Shown: positions 1 to 6,198 of the stretch, in pieces
Layout: each line of letters opens with the position of its first letter
Numbering within the stretch: position 1 is the stretch's first letter
Notes under the pieces: model-generated
Databases searched by the model: none
Seen by the model: only the letters and a program-made list of their open reading frames with translations
Told to the model about the DNA's origin: nothing
Source: Spirochaetia bacterium
Lineage (GTDB): Bacteria; Spirochaetota; Leptospirae; Leptospirales; Leptonemataceae
Length of the DNA: 6,198 nt
Assembly: GCA_016195395.1 (NCBI GenBank)
Contig: JACPZR010000513.1
Location: 1-6,198 of the forward strand
Direction of reading: 5' to 3'
Program-made: the position numbers and the translations under genes

Positions 1-781
1 CGCGTTTGGCTTTCTGTCCCGCTTCTTCCGGGCGACGGGAATCGTCGGCCAGTTTCACGAAGCGCTCGGTGGCAGACCCGCCCTGAACTTCCAAGCCTTT
101 CACCGCTTCGTTTTGTTTCAGATCGTCCACGAGGGAGTTGTATTCCATCAAGTTGGAACGCTGGAATACGGCGAGCTTCTTCAGGGACTCGAGCGCAGCA
201 GGCGACAGAGGCCGTACTGCGATCTTGGCGAGGTCCGTGTCATTTGTCACAGTCACTTCGCCGGCTTTGTCCATGATCATGGAGCCCTTGGCATTCTTCA
301 GTTCGATGGCGCCTTCCACGAGAGCAAATCGAGTGGTAGACTTATCATCCACAGTGACCAAGAAGGATGTTCCGCGCACACCGGCCACGGCCGTGGGCGA
401 TTTCACTGTAAACTCACCCTGGCGGTCCTGTTTCTTCAAGAACATGGCCGCGCTTCCAGCGCGGACTTCAACGCTCGTCTGGCCCTGCGCGAGGATAGCG
501 CCCATCTGAATTTCAGAGTTTTCAGAGACCTTCATCAGGCCCTGACCTTTTACAAAGATTTCCGCAGTTGCTGTCTTTTCAGTCTTCAGCGTATCCCCGG
601 GGAGCAGATAGTCTCCTAGGTTGATGGCGCGCTCCGTTCCGTTGTTCAGAACATGCACCGATCCGTTGATCATCGTCAACCGGGCGGTCTTCTGTTCATT
701 CGCACGTTCCTCTGTCTTGCCACGGCAGGCAACCAGTGCAAAAAGTAGTGCAGCGCCCACCGCAATCCCAAATCGATTCAT
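1..781 (-). CDS. FecR-domain lipoprotein, 3' end outside window
   Basis: The first 260 codons are present and the frame is open at the left edge, so the C-terminus is missing. The protein starts MNRFGIAVGA and has a short lipoprotein signal peptide with lipobox LVAC, so Cys19 is the probable lipidated residue. Residues about 38-160 look like a FecR domain: a beta-rich stretch with a GD-LLPGDTLKT segment (about 56-67) and the hallmark SPTAVAGVRGTSF (128-140). Residues after about 190 are charged and helical. In the classic iron-citrate system FecR is a membrane-spanning regulator of an ECF sigma factor. Here the domain is secreted and lipid-anchored with no sigma factor gene visible, so a structural or binding role at the envelope is more likely than anti-sigma activity. 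The ATG at 781 is preceded five bases upstream by a G-rich ribosome binding site. It is divergent from the gene at 907. The family call is firm; the biological role is unknown. Confidence 0.85.
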   Translation of the reverse strand, partial: MNRFGIAVGAALLFALVACRGKTEERANEQKTARLTMINGSVHVLNNGTERAINLGDYLLPGDTLKTEKTATAEIFVKGQGLMKVSENSEIQMGAILAQGQTSVEVRAGSAAMFLKKQDRQGEFTVKSPTAVAGVRGTSFLVTVDDKSTTRFALVEGAIELKNAKGSMIMDKAGEVTVTNDTDLAKIAVRPLSPAALESLKKLAVFQRSNLMEYNSLVDDLKQNEAVKGLEVQGGSATERFVKLADDSRRPEEAGQKAKR

Positions 782-786
782 ATGTA

Positions 787-791
787 CCCCC
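787..791 (-). promoter_or_regulatory. Ribosome binding site of the FecR-domain gene
   Basis: On the minus strand a run of five G residues lies five bases before the ATG at 781, giving TGGGGGTACATATG. The spacing suits a Shine-Dalgarno site and supports this start. The base-paired leader element begins one base further upstream, at 793. Confidence 0.55.
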
Positions 792-792
792 A

Positions 793-837
793 GGCGAAAA
801 GTGCTGGCATCCCCGGTCAAGACCCGGGCTTTTCGCC
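793..837 (-). promoter_or_regulatory. Bulged stem-loop / inverted repeat in the leader of the FecR-domain gene
   Basis: GGCGAAAAG (793-801) is perfectly complementary to CTTTTCGCC (829-837). Nested inside is a second stem, CCCGG (812-816) with CCGGG (824-828), closing a 7-base loop. On the right side the two stems are continuous; on the left side ten bases (802-811) bulge out, so together they can form a 14-bp stem with one bulge. No T-run follows on either strand, so it does not look like an intrinsic terminator. It ends one base before the FecR gene's ribosome binding site, so it could act as an RNA structure affecting translation or as a DNA operator. The pairing is read directly from the sequence; the function is inference. 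Confidence 0.45.
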
Positions 838-906
838 GTATAGCCAAGAAAAGGGTTACGCTTTTTCTGCAAATAAAAAATTCTTGGATTTTTTCGACCA
901 GAACGC

Positions 907-2370
907 ATGCAAATGGTGAATAAACAGGGCGAATCGCCGGATCTTGCCCTCATTGACGACTTCAAGAAAGGGTATGCGTACGTTCCAGAGCGGATGGCGG
1001 GCTTGGCAAAAGCCGCCCAACAACTCCTCACTTCCAGCGCGCTGACCCAGGACGAGCGCATACGCCTCCAGACAAGCATGGCGGAGATGGACAAGGGGCT
1101 GGGAGACCTACAGACGCTCTGTCGCCAGGTAATCAGCGCCCTCAGCGCCGACACGCTCAAGAAGGACGCCTCCCGGGAGTACCACAGTGTCTTCACCGGC
1201 GAGTTCAACGACCATCGCCTTAGTTTTATCATTTTTCTGAAAACCATGATCTATCTGAAGCGATTCGCTTTGGAGGCCTCAGAAATCCTGCACCGGATCC
1301 GGTCCAAAGTTGTCGGGGCGCAGCTGGCGCCCGCATCCGAATTTCGCAGTCAGTTCATCGATTTCCGCGTGCAGCCGGCGATTCACCTCTGCACAACCAT
1401 ATCCACGTTCGCGGACCGCATGGCGCGGATTTTGCGCGTCCAAAAAGATCCACTTTCCGTGAAGAGCCTGGCCGGTGTGGGAGATTACAACTCCATTGGA
1501 ACATACCAGCTCTCCTCCGTTTTTTCCGACGAACAGTTTGAGGAATCCGGCACGGGTTTTTCCGTTGAAGGTCCGCCGGAGCCGCTCCAACAAAAGCGGA
1601 CCCACCAACCGCCTGCGTCGGCTGGTGCAACAAAGAGTCCGGGCGCGCCGCAGTCAGCGCACTATCTGGACAGCACCGGCTCTGCAGCGTTCAATCAGGG
1701 GCCGTCATACGTGTTCAGCTACGACCCTGCGGCTCTGGAAGAGGAGAGGAAGGGACTCAAAGACGTTATCTATGTGGACACCCACATGGGCGCGGATCAA
1801 AACTTCATCAGAAGCGATCTCATCCTTCAATACTCGCGCCGGAGTCCGGAAACAAATTCCAACAACCCGGAAGACCAGTACACCAAGTTCCTCCTGGCTT
1901 TTTTTGATCTGGTGATGGATATTTCTCTGCTGAATCTGGGAATCAGCGCCAAGTTCAAGAATGTTTTCTTCTATCATCTGGGCCCGCAGTACTTCTACCA
2001 CCTCACGCGCCGTTTCCTCTTTGAATCCAAGACCGGCACTATGCACAGAAAGGTTGGAGCAAGCAGACTGATCCAGAAGTTCGTGCCTGCAGAGATGACC
2101 AAGAAAGTGATCCTGGATTTCTGGCGGGACACCCTCCTCCCCTCTGTGGGCCCGGATAAGGATGATTACTCCGCGTACAAGCGCGTGACAAAGATGGTGA
2201 AGGACTCCTACGATGACTTTGGACGACGCGCAATGGCTGAGTACGATGCGCTCCCGGAATCAGCAAGAGCCGGCAAAAACCGCAATCAGATCATCCGGGA
2301 AAACCTGGCCAAATGGCTGGGGAGCACCAACATCATCATCTTCCGCCGCTTCCTGAAAGTCTCCAGCTGA
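907..2370 (+). CDS. Conserved-looking hypothetical protein, 487 aa, function unknown
   Basis: I do not recognise the family. There is no signal peptide and no convincing membrane segment, so it is probably cytoplasmic. Residues about 10-180 are helical (for example HDH-like NDHRLSFIIFLKTMIYLKRF at 101-120). Residues about 212-268 form a linker rich in Pro, Gly, Ser, Ala and Gln. Residues about 275-487 form a second folded part with aromatic-rich helices (YHLGPQYFYHLTRRFLF at 356-372) and a basic C-terminal end. The linker splits the protein into two probable domains. Start choice is uncertain: ATG codons lie at 907 and 913, neither with a clear Shine-Dalgarno site, and the frame is closed upstream by a stop at 874-876. 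It stands alone on the plus strand, divergent from the FecR-domain gene and converging with the minus-strand operon. Long uninterrupted frame and sensible amino-acid composition make it a real gene; no function is assigned. Confidence 0.85.
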   Translation: MQMVNKQGESPDLALIDDFKKGYAYVPERMAGLAKAAQQLLTSSALTQDERIRLQTSMAEMDKGLGDLQTLCRQVISALSADTLKKDASREYHSVFTGEFNDHRLSFIIFLKTMIYLKRFALEASEILHRIRSKVVGAQLAPASEFRSQFIDFRVQPAIHLCTTISTFADRMARILRVQKDPLSVKSLAGVGDYNSIGTYQLSSVFSDEQFEESGTGFSVEGPPEPLQQKRTHQPPASAGATKSPGAPQSAHYLDSTGSAAFNQGPSYVFSYDPAALEEERKGLKDVIYVDTHMGADQNFIRSDLILQYSRRSPETNSNNPEDQYTKFLLAFFDLVMDISLLNLGISAKFKNVFFYHLGPQYFYHLTRRFLFESKTGTMHRKVGASRLIQKFVPAEMTKKVILDFWRDTLLPSVGPDKDDYSAYKRVTKMVKDSYDDFGRRAMAEYDALPESARAGKNRNQIIRENLAKWLGSTNIIIFRRFLKVSS

Positions 2371-2372
2371 GC

Positions 2373-2666
2373 CTATCCGGGATCAAACACTACGATGCGC
2401 TGTGCGCCGGATTTCTTGTCGCACGCATGATACTGAGCCAGCACGACTAAGCATGCGAGGAGGGTCCCGTTGGCCGCCGGGTTGTTTTGATTCAACTGCT
2501 GGGGATAGTTTGAGCACGCCAAGGCGGTGTTCCCTTCCGTATCCCCCGCGTACTGGCTGTTGTGCTTACACTCTTGCCGCGCGGATTGTCCCAGCGAGCA
2601 GGACGCGATCACACACACCCCGAAGCACATGATAAGAGAAAAAACCGCAAGTCGTATCGAGTTCAT
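2373..2666 (-). CDS. Small cysteine-rich lipoprotein, 97 aa
   Basis: The N-terminus (MNSIRLAVFSLIMCFGVCVIASC) is a lipoprotein signal peptide; lipobox IASC puts the lipidated residue at Cys23. The mature part is only about 75 residues and holds four further cysteines (33, 51, 72, 82), an even number that could form two disulfides in an oxidising compartment. It is rich in Asn and Gln in the middle (about 53-66) and has a helical stretch around LLACLVVLAQYHAC (69-82). No family is recognised. The ATG lies one base after the stop of the glycosyltransferase-like gene (TAATATG), with no separate Shine-Dalgarno site, so translation is probably coupled to that gene. It is the last gene of the minus-strand cluster, and its stop lies two bases from that of the converging gene. 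The compact signal peptide and operon position support a real gene despite its size. Confidence 0.75.
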   Translation of the reverse strand: MNSIRLAVFSLIMCFGVCVIASCSLGQSARQECKHNSQYAGDTEGNTALACSNYPQQLNQNNPAANGTLLACLVVLAQYHACDKKSGAQRIVVFDPG

Positions 2667-2667
2667 A

Positions 2668-4467
2668 TTATTTCAGGATTTTGTATTCAACGGTGCAGAT
2701 GCGCTCGGCGGGGTGCGTAAACCGTCGCACTTCCACGAGGCCCGCTTTTACTTTCTTCGCGCGCTGTTCAATGGTTACGGCCGCCGCCTTGGGCGAGCAG
2801 TCAGGCGCCACAAACAGCACTGCATCGAAATCGGACCAGGTGCGGTCGTTGTGAGGCGAGTCGTTTCTGGCCCAGCCGCCGATCTCGCGGGCTTTGAATC
2901 GGATCAAGAGGTCCATGTCTGTGGCAAGGAGTCTTCCCTTCAGCGGTTCCATAATCGGATGAAACACGTTGACAATGAGAACACGGCCGCCCGGCGTTTT
3001 GTCGGCCACCCAGCGCGCCGGATCCATCAGCGCGTGATCCGTGTCTGTGAAACACATCTGCTTCAGAGCATACCCCTGCGAGAGCACACTGTTGGGATGC
3101 GTTACGGCAAGGACAATGATCAACGCGAGGATTCCGCCGCCGACGTACTGCATAACGCCCCGGACGTGCGTGACAAAGACGCCGGACAAAACGAGGACAA
3201 CGGGCAGGGCGTGGTAGATATGTCGGAGCTGCTTGTTGCCGGTGAGAAATTCAAGAATCAAAATCTGGGAAAACGCAAGAGCCCATGCAGCTGCCGCGAG
3301 TATGTTGCCGGGGTCGCGCCGGTTTCTTTTCAGGAATAGCAGGGCCAGCGCCAAAACCACCGCAGCTCCCAGCAGGGGCGCCGGAGGACGGGAATCGAAA
3401 ACTTGGTCCAAGAGGCTTGCGAGGTAGCTGCGGGTTTGTTCCTGAAGGCGGAGCTGCGTGCCTAGAGTGCTTGCCAGTCGGTCCGGGTGGATCAGGAGCC
3501 AGACGAGCGCCGGGAAGGCGCCGAATTTGTAGAGGGCCGCCGTGCTTTCCGGCGCGCCAAGGGCTGAGCGCCTCCGCAGGAGAAAGAGGTTCGCGTCGAT
3601 GAAGAACAAGAGGGAGACAGCGAACATGACGTGCTTGGATGTCTTGTTATTGATCGGAAGGCCCATGTGCGGCGCCACAGCAAGTGCTGCAATCACGAGA
3701 ATAAACAGGGCCAGAAGGAGCCGTCGCATCCCGCGGTAGTGCGTTGATAAGGCAAGATCTGCTGTGTCCACATAGAAACGCGGGTGACGGATCATCTCCC
3801 CCGCAAATGCAGCCAGGAGGAACATGATCCCGTACGGATACTTTGTATGATAGAGACCTTGGATGGAGAGAAAGAGCCCTAAAGCATCTGGAGTTGACGT
3901 CGGTTCATGTTTGTCCTCCCGCCAGAGCCGCCACGTAAAATAGACGGACCACGCCGTGAAGAACATCCCCTGAGTCTCAAGCATAGAAGAGAGCGCAAAC
4001 ATGGGAATTTCCGCTGCCTGCACAATCAAGAGGGTGGCGGCGGTGAACGTCAGCCCGGCAGTCAGAAGCGACCTGCACATCCGCAGACTGACGAAGAGGA
4101 GAGACGGAAACAAGAGGGCATAGAAAGCAAAACTGATGGCCGTGTCCGCAATCTGCGAAGGTCCGCCGGGCAGGACTGCAAACACAATCAAGGAAAGAAT
4201 GTAGCGGAGCGGCGGCCACGTGGGAGTATCGAGCAGCGGAAAGATCCCGTCCCAAAGTCGCAGGTCATGAAAGGCTTGGTACTGGTCCAGAACGGTGGAG
4301 AGCCTGGCATTCCCGTCCGATGAGAGCACATCCTTGTTAGGGCAGCTCTGAACAAAGACACCCCAGCTCTTTGTCAGAGCGAGTGTTGCAGCAACGACAC
4401 CCAGCGCCAGGAGGGCCACTCCCATCACATTGGAAAAGCGTTTCAAGAAGCGACCGGGCTGGTTCAT
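2668..4467 (-). CDS. Polytopic membrane protein, GT-C type glycosyltransferase-like
   Basis: About 599 residues from the chosen ATG at 4467 (protein begins MNQPGRFLKR). It has roughly 11-13 hydrophobic segments, the first at about residues 15-35, and ends in a soluble domain of about 130 residues. The first external loop carries SSDGNARL followed by DTPTWPPLRY. An acidic residue in this loop and a Pro-Pro motif before the second membrane segment are typical of the GT-C fold (PMT/ArnT-like enzymes), which transfer sugars from polyprenyl-phosphate carriers on the outer face of the inner membrane. HTKYPYG and RHIYHALP later in the protein also fit such enzymes. Donor and acceptor cannot be told. 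An in-frame ATG at 4509 would overlap the upstream gene by 32 bases and has poor spacing to a purine run; the ATG at 4467 has AGG nine bases before it and starts 10 bases after the upstream stop, so I prefer it. Membrane topology is clear; the enzymatic class is probable. Confidence 0.75.
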   Translation of the reverse strand: MNQPGRFLKRFSNVMGVALLALGVVAATLALTKSWGVFVQSCPNKDVLSSDGNARLSTVLDQYQAFHDLRLWDGIFPLLDTPTWPPLRYILSLIVFAVLPGGPSQIADTAISFAFYALLFPSLLFVSLRMCRSLLTAGLTFTAATLLIVQAAEIPMFALSSMLETQGMFFTAWSVYFTWRLWREDKHEPTSTPDALGLFLSIQGLYHTKYPYGIMFLLAAFAGEMIRHPRFYVDTADLALSTHYRGMRRLLLALFILVIAALAVAPHMGLPINNKTSKHVMFAVSLLFFIDANLFLLRRRSALGAPESTAALYKFGAFPALVWLLIHPDRLASTLGTQLRLQEQTRSYLASLLDQVFDSRPPAPLLGAAVVLALALLFLKRNRRDPGNILAAAAWALAFSQILILEFLTGNKQLRHIYHALPVVLVLSGVFVTHVRGVMQYVGGGILALIIVLAVTHPNSVLSQGYALKQMCFTDTDHALMDPARWVADKTPGGRVLIVNVFHPIMEPLKGRLLATDMDLLIRFKAREIGGWARNDSPHNDRTWSDFDAVLFVAPDCSPKAAAVTIEQRAKKVKAGLVEVRRFTHPAERICTVEYKILK

Positions 4468-4477
4468 CGTATGCTGC

Positions 4478-5086
4478 CTAGAATAAGCGGTATACTTTCC
4501 AGAGGTCATTCTCTTTGATGAAGACTGGGTTGTTGAGCATGTAACTCATGTCCGGGTTGTCTTCCAAACGGAGTTTCAGCTCGCATTCGCGTTCACCTGG
4601 TTCCATGTAGAAGTCGGCCTTGATGGTGCGCGTTGTCCGGAGAATGTCCCGGACGGCCAGCTGTTCCGCGTTGCCTGTGTGTTTGCGGAGCGCTTCCGTA
4701 TTGAAGTAGAAGCGCTGGAGGTAGCCCTCGGGATTGTGGAGCTCCTTATCCAGCTGCTCGCGTGTTTTGTGGGATTTTAGATCGATGTAGAGCCCTCTGT
4801 CTGCGCTGACATGGTCAGCCAAGCCGGTCCAATCCTTTCGATCGACCATCGCAAACAACACTGCCAGTTCCTTCTTGATTTCAAACGTGGCCCGCTCTTC
4901 CACCGGCCGGGGATGCGGCGCCTCCCAATAGATTTTGCCAATGGTGATTTCTGGAGGTCCGTCATACATAGTCGGCCCGGTTTTGCGGCAAGAGAGGAAG
5001 CTCACCGCCACGACCATCAGGAAAAGAACTGCGCTGAACGTCCGCGCGCCTGTCTTGATGAAAACGTCGTGTCTGGTTGATTGCAT
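4478..5086 (-). CDS. Probable lipoprotein, 202 aa, function unknown
   Basis: The N-terminus has a basic region (Lys11, Arg15), a hydrophobic core at about 17-31 and the lipobox FLSC, making Cys33 the probable lipid anchor; Ser at -1 and Leu at -2 fit the looser lipoboxes known from spirochaetes. The mature part is mixed alpha/beta. It includes FEIKKELAVLFAMVDRKDW (68-86), then GLYIDLKSHKTREQL, and ends with NNPVFIKENDLWKVYRLF. The order of a helix, a short strand with DLK, and a final strand pair ending in a 'W.VYRL' segment recalls small cone-shaped NTF2-like domains, but I cannot confirm that. The ATG overlaps the stop of the upstream TPR gene by one base (TAATG), with AAGG ten bases before it, so coupling is likely. 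The glycosyltransferase-like gene follows after 10 bases. It probably faces the periplasm or outer surface, alongside the products of the next two genes. Confidence 0.8.
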   Translation of the reverse strand: MQSTRHDVFIKTGARTFSAVLFLMVVAVSFLSCRKTGPTMYDGPPEITIGKIYWEAPHPRPVEERATFEIKKELAVLFAMVDRKDWTGLADHVSADRGLYIDLKSHKTREQLDKELHNPEGYLQRFYFNTEALRKHTGNAEQLAVRDILRTTRTIKADFYMEPGERECELKLRLEDNPDMSYMLNNPVFIKENDLWKVYRLF

Positions 5087-5100
5087 TATTTCAGAACCTT
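5084..5100 (-). promoter_or_regulatory. Coupled stop/start junction with ribosome binding site of the 202-aa lipoprotein gene
   Basis: On the minus strand the TPR gene's TAA (5088-5086) shares its last A with the ATG of the lipoprotein gene (5086-5084). An AAGG at 5100-5097, inside the end of the TPR gene, lies ten bases before the ATG. This fits reinitiation or coupled translation and supports reading the cluster as one transcript. Confidence 0.55.
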
Positions 5101-6198
5101 TTGAAGAAGGGTACCCAGTTCCTCCGCGTTGATCACGGTGATCTTCCGGAGGTTTTTCAGGGCTTCTTCAGCGCCGCTGGTAAGTCTCGCCCCTGCAACC
5201 ACAAATCCAGCGGAGGTCTTGTTTTCGTTCATGAAATTCTGCATGTCCCGGAGGAATATGTCCGAAATGGGTTGGTTCTTCCATTTGCGGATACGGAACA
5301 GCGCCTTGCTCTTCTTTTCGCCCCGCTCAACCGCAACGAAGTCCGCGCCGTCGCGGTCGCGGTAGGGAAGGCTCTTTTCAATCCGGAAGCCCAGAAGACC
5401 GATGATATTTTCGCACGCCACCATGAACGCTTCGTCTTTCAAGCTGTTGAATTTCTCAATGTAAGGACCCGGATCAACCATCTGTTCCGTGGCTCTGGCT
5501 CGTGGAACACCGTCACGGGTAAAGAAGTCGAGGACGTTAAAGCGGTCGTCCATCTGAAGGCCGGATAGTTTGAAGAGGGCATCGTCCGGGAAGCGGCGGC
5601 GCAGCCAGTCCTGCATGTGCGAATAAAAGTCGAAGCCGCGCGGGCTGACTTTATCCGGCTGGGCAACGCCTTCCTCCAAGTCCATGCGGAAGTCAGATAT
5701 CTTAATCACCAGTTCATCGGATGGGTTGCGGATCTCGAGTTCCAGCAGGTTCTCACTGGCCTTTTCCATGGAGCCCGCCAGCATTGCCATGTAAGCGACG
5801 GTAAGGCGCGCATCGTACTCTTCCTTCTCCCAGCCCTCCGAGATCGCGGATGCCAGCACCCGCTCCGCGTGCATCAAGGCTTTGTCGTACTCGCGGCCTA
5901 CGTAGTATACCGCTGTGGCCAGTCGGTTTGTGATGTGCATGATGTGCGGCGCCGTGACTGTGGGCAGGAGCGACTCAAGAAGTTCTTTGGATTTTGGCGT
6001 ATCTCCGCTCTTCAAAGCATGAAGGGCCGCAAGAAATTTTCCGGTTTGATCGTTGGGGGCCAGAGCCAGCCCCAGTTCAAATTCGCGCGCAGCCTCTTTA
6101 CTCCGGAGCATGCCCAGACACACGCCGCGTGCAATGTGGTAATCTGCAACGTTAGGAGTGACACGTACCAGTTTGCGGAAGAAATTCTCCGCCACGTC
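5086..6198 (-). CDS. TPR protein with C-terminal Mrr-type nuclease-like domain, 5' end outside window
   Basis: The frame is open at the right edge: the earliest in-frame candidate, a GTG at 6195, is preceded by another sense codon and falls inside a TPR repeat, so the true start lies beyond the window. Counting from that GTG, residues about 4-160 hold roughly four tetratricopeptide-type helix pairs (for example IARGVCLGMLRSKEAAREFE at 21-40, RLATAVYYVGREYDKALMHA at 91-110), a protein-binding scaffold. Residues about 255-369 match the layout of the Mrr_cat restriction endonuclease fold: a helix with Glu262, GLLGF, then DGAD (282-285), a strand FRIRKW (300-305), AGFVVAGARLTSGAEEAL, and ITVINAEELGTLL. 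In active members the strand reads (Q/E)xK; here it reads RIR, so the catalytic lysine is replaced by Arg303. It may be inactive and serve for binding. It is the first visible gene of the tightly packed minus-strand cluster. Domain calls are confident; the role is unknown. Confidence 0.8.
   Translation of the reverse strand, partial: DVAENFFRKLVRVTPNVADYHIARGVCLGMLRSKEAAREFELGLALAPNDQTGKFLAALHALKSGDTPKSKELLESLLPTVTAPHIMHITNRLATAVYYVGREYDKALMHAERVLASAISEGWEKEEYDARLTVAYMAMLAGSMEKASENLLELEIRNPSDELVIKISDFRMDLEEGVAQPDKVSPRGFDFYSHMQDWLRRRFPDDALFKLSGLQMDDRFNVLDFFTRDGVPRARATEQMVDPGPYIEKFNSLKDEAFMVACENIIGLLGFRIEKSLPYRDRDGADFVAVERGEKKSKALFRIRKWKNQPISDIFLRDMQNFMNENKTSAGFVVAGARLTSGAEEALKNLRKITVINAEELGTLLQKVLK

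Larger units (their letters stand above)
782..906. other. Divergent intergenic region
   Basis: These 125 bases separate two divergent genes and must hold the start signals for both, unless they are read from further away. The left half is GC-rich and contains the inverted repeat at 793-837. The right half (about 855-895) is AT-rich with A and T runs. I looked for sigma-70 type -35/-10 pairs on both strands and found only poor matches: on the minus strand TTGCAG at 872-867 and TATACG at 842-837 are 24 bases apart, too far. I therefore do not call a promoter position. Confidence 0.5.

Noticed and set aside
113..619. Plus-strand open frames over the left part
   Set aside because: They are antisense to the FecR-domain gene, whose signal peptide and SPTAVAGVRGTSF signature make the minus strand the coding one.
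793..837. Intrinsic terminator
   Set aside because: The stem is followed by no T-run on either strand and lies between divergent gene starts, where a terminator is not expected.
696..1247. Minus-strand open frame of 183 codons
   Set aside because: It overlaps both the start of the FecR-domain gene in another frame and the first part of the plus-strand gene at 907. Its Arg/Ser/Trp-rich composition looks non-coding.
2527..3339. Plus-strand open frame of 270 codons opposite the membrane protein gene
   Set aside because: It lies antisense to a well-supported gene with many membrane segments, has an Arg/His-rich composition typical of an antisense frame, and has no recognisable motif or start signal.
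3907..4323. Plus-strand open frame of 138 codons rich in Arg, Glu, Lys and Gln
   Set aside because: It is the complement of hydrophobic membrane-segment codons, which gives such charged antisense frames; no independent support.
5347..5363. Short repeated GTCGCG motif
   Set aside because: It is two adjacent copies within the Tyr-Arg-Asp-Arg-Asp codons of the nuclease-like domain, so it is explained by coding.
5086..6198. Restriction-modification system
   Set aside because: Only an Mrr-like domain with an altered active-site strand is present. There is no methyltransferase or specificity gene, and the neighbours are envelope genes.

Overview
The window carries six protein genes and no RNA gene, mobile element or CRISPR array that I can see. 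It is densely coded, at a GC content that looks to be in the mid-50s percent. Three of the six predicted proteins are probable lipoproteins. Two of these have relaxed lipoboxes (FLSC, IASC), and one is a FecR-domain lipoprotein. Together with a TPR/Mrr-like protein and a GT-C type membrane protein, this gives the flavour of a spirochaete, perhaps of the Leptospirales. That is a guess from style, not from a marker gene.

Left part (1-906): the first 260 codons of a minus-strand FecR-domain lipoprotein start at 781 and run off the left edge. A 125-bp divergent intergenic region (782-906) separates it from the next gene. It contains a two-part inverted repeat lying just upstream of the FecR gene's ribosome binding site, and an AT-rich block.

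Middle (907-2370): one plus-strand gene encodes a 487-residue, mostly helical cytoplasmic-looking protein of no family I recognise, with a low-complexity linker in the middle. Its stop lies two bases from the stop of the converging gene.

Right part (2373-6198): four minus-strand genes are packed as an apparent operon. Read in transcription order they are: a TPR protein with a C-terminal Mrr-type nuclease-like domain (its 5' end is outside the window); a 202-residue lipoprotein; a polytopic membrane protein resembling GT-C glycosyltransferases; and a 97-residue cysteine-rich lipoprotein. The junctions are a 1-base overlap, about 10 bases, and 1 base, so translational coupling is likely. Three of the four products are predicted at the envelope, so a shared envelope role (for example glycan transfer outside the inner membrane with lipoprotein partners) is a reasonable inference, not a demonstrated one. 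The most interesting points are the nuclease-like domain, which keeps its acidic residues but has arginine where the catalytic lysine is expected, and the small cysteine-rich lipoprotein coupled to the glycosyltransferase-like gene.
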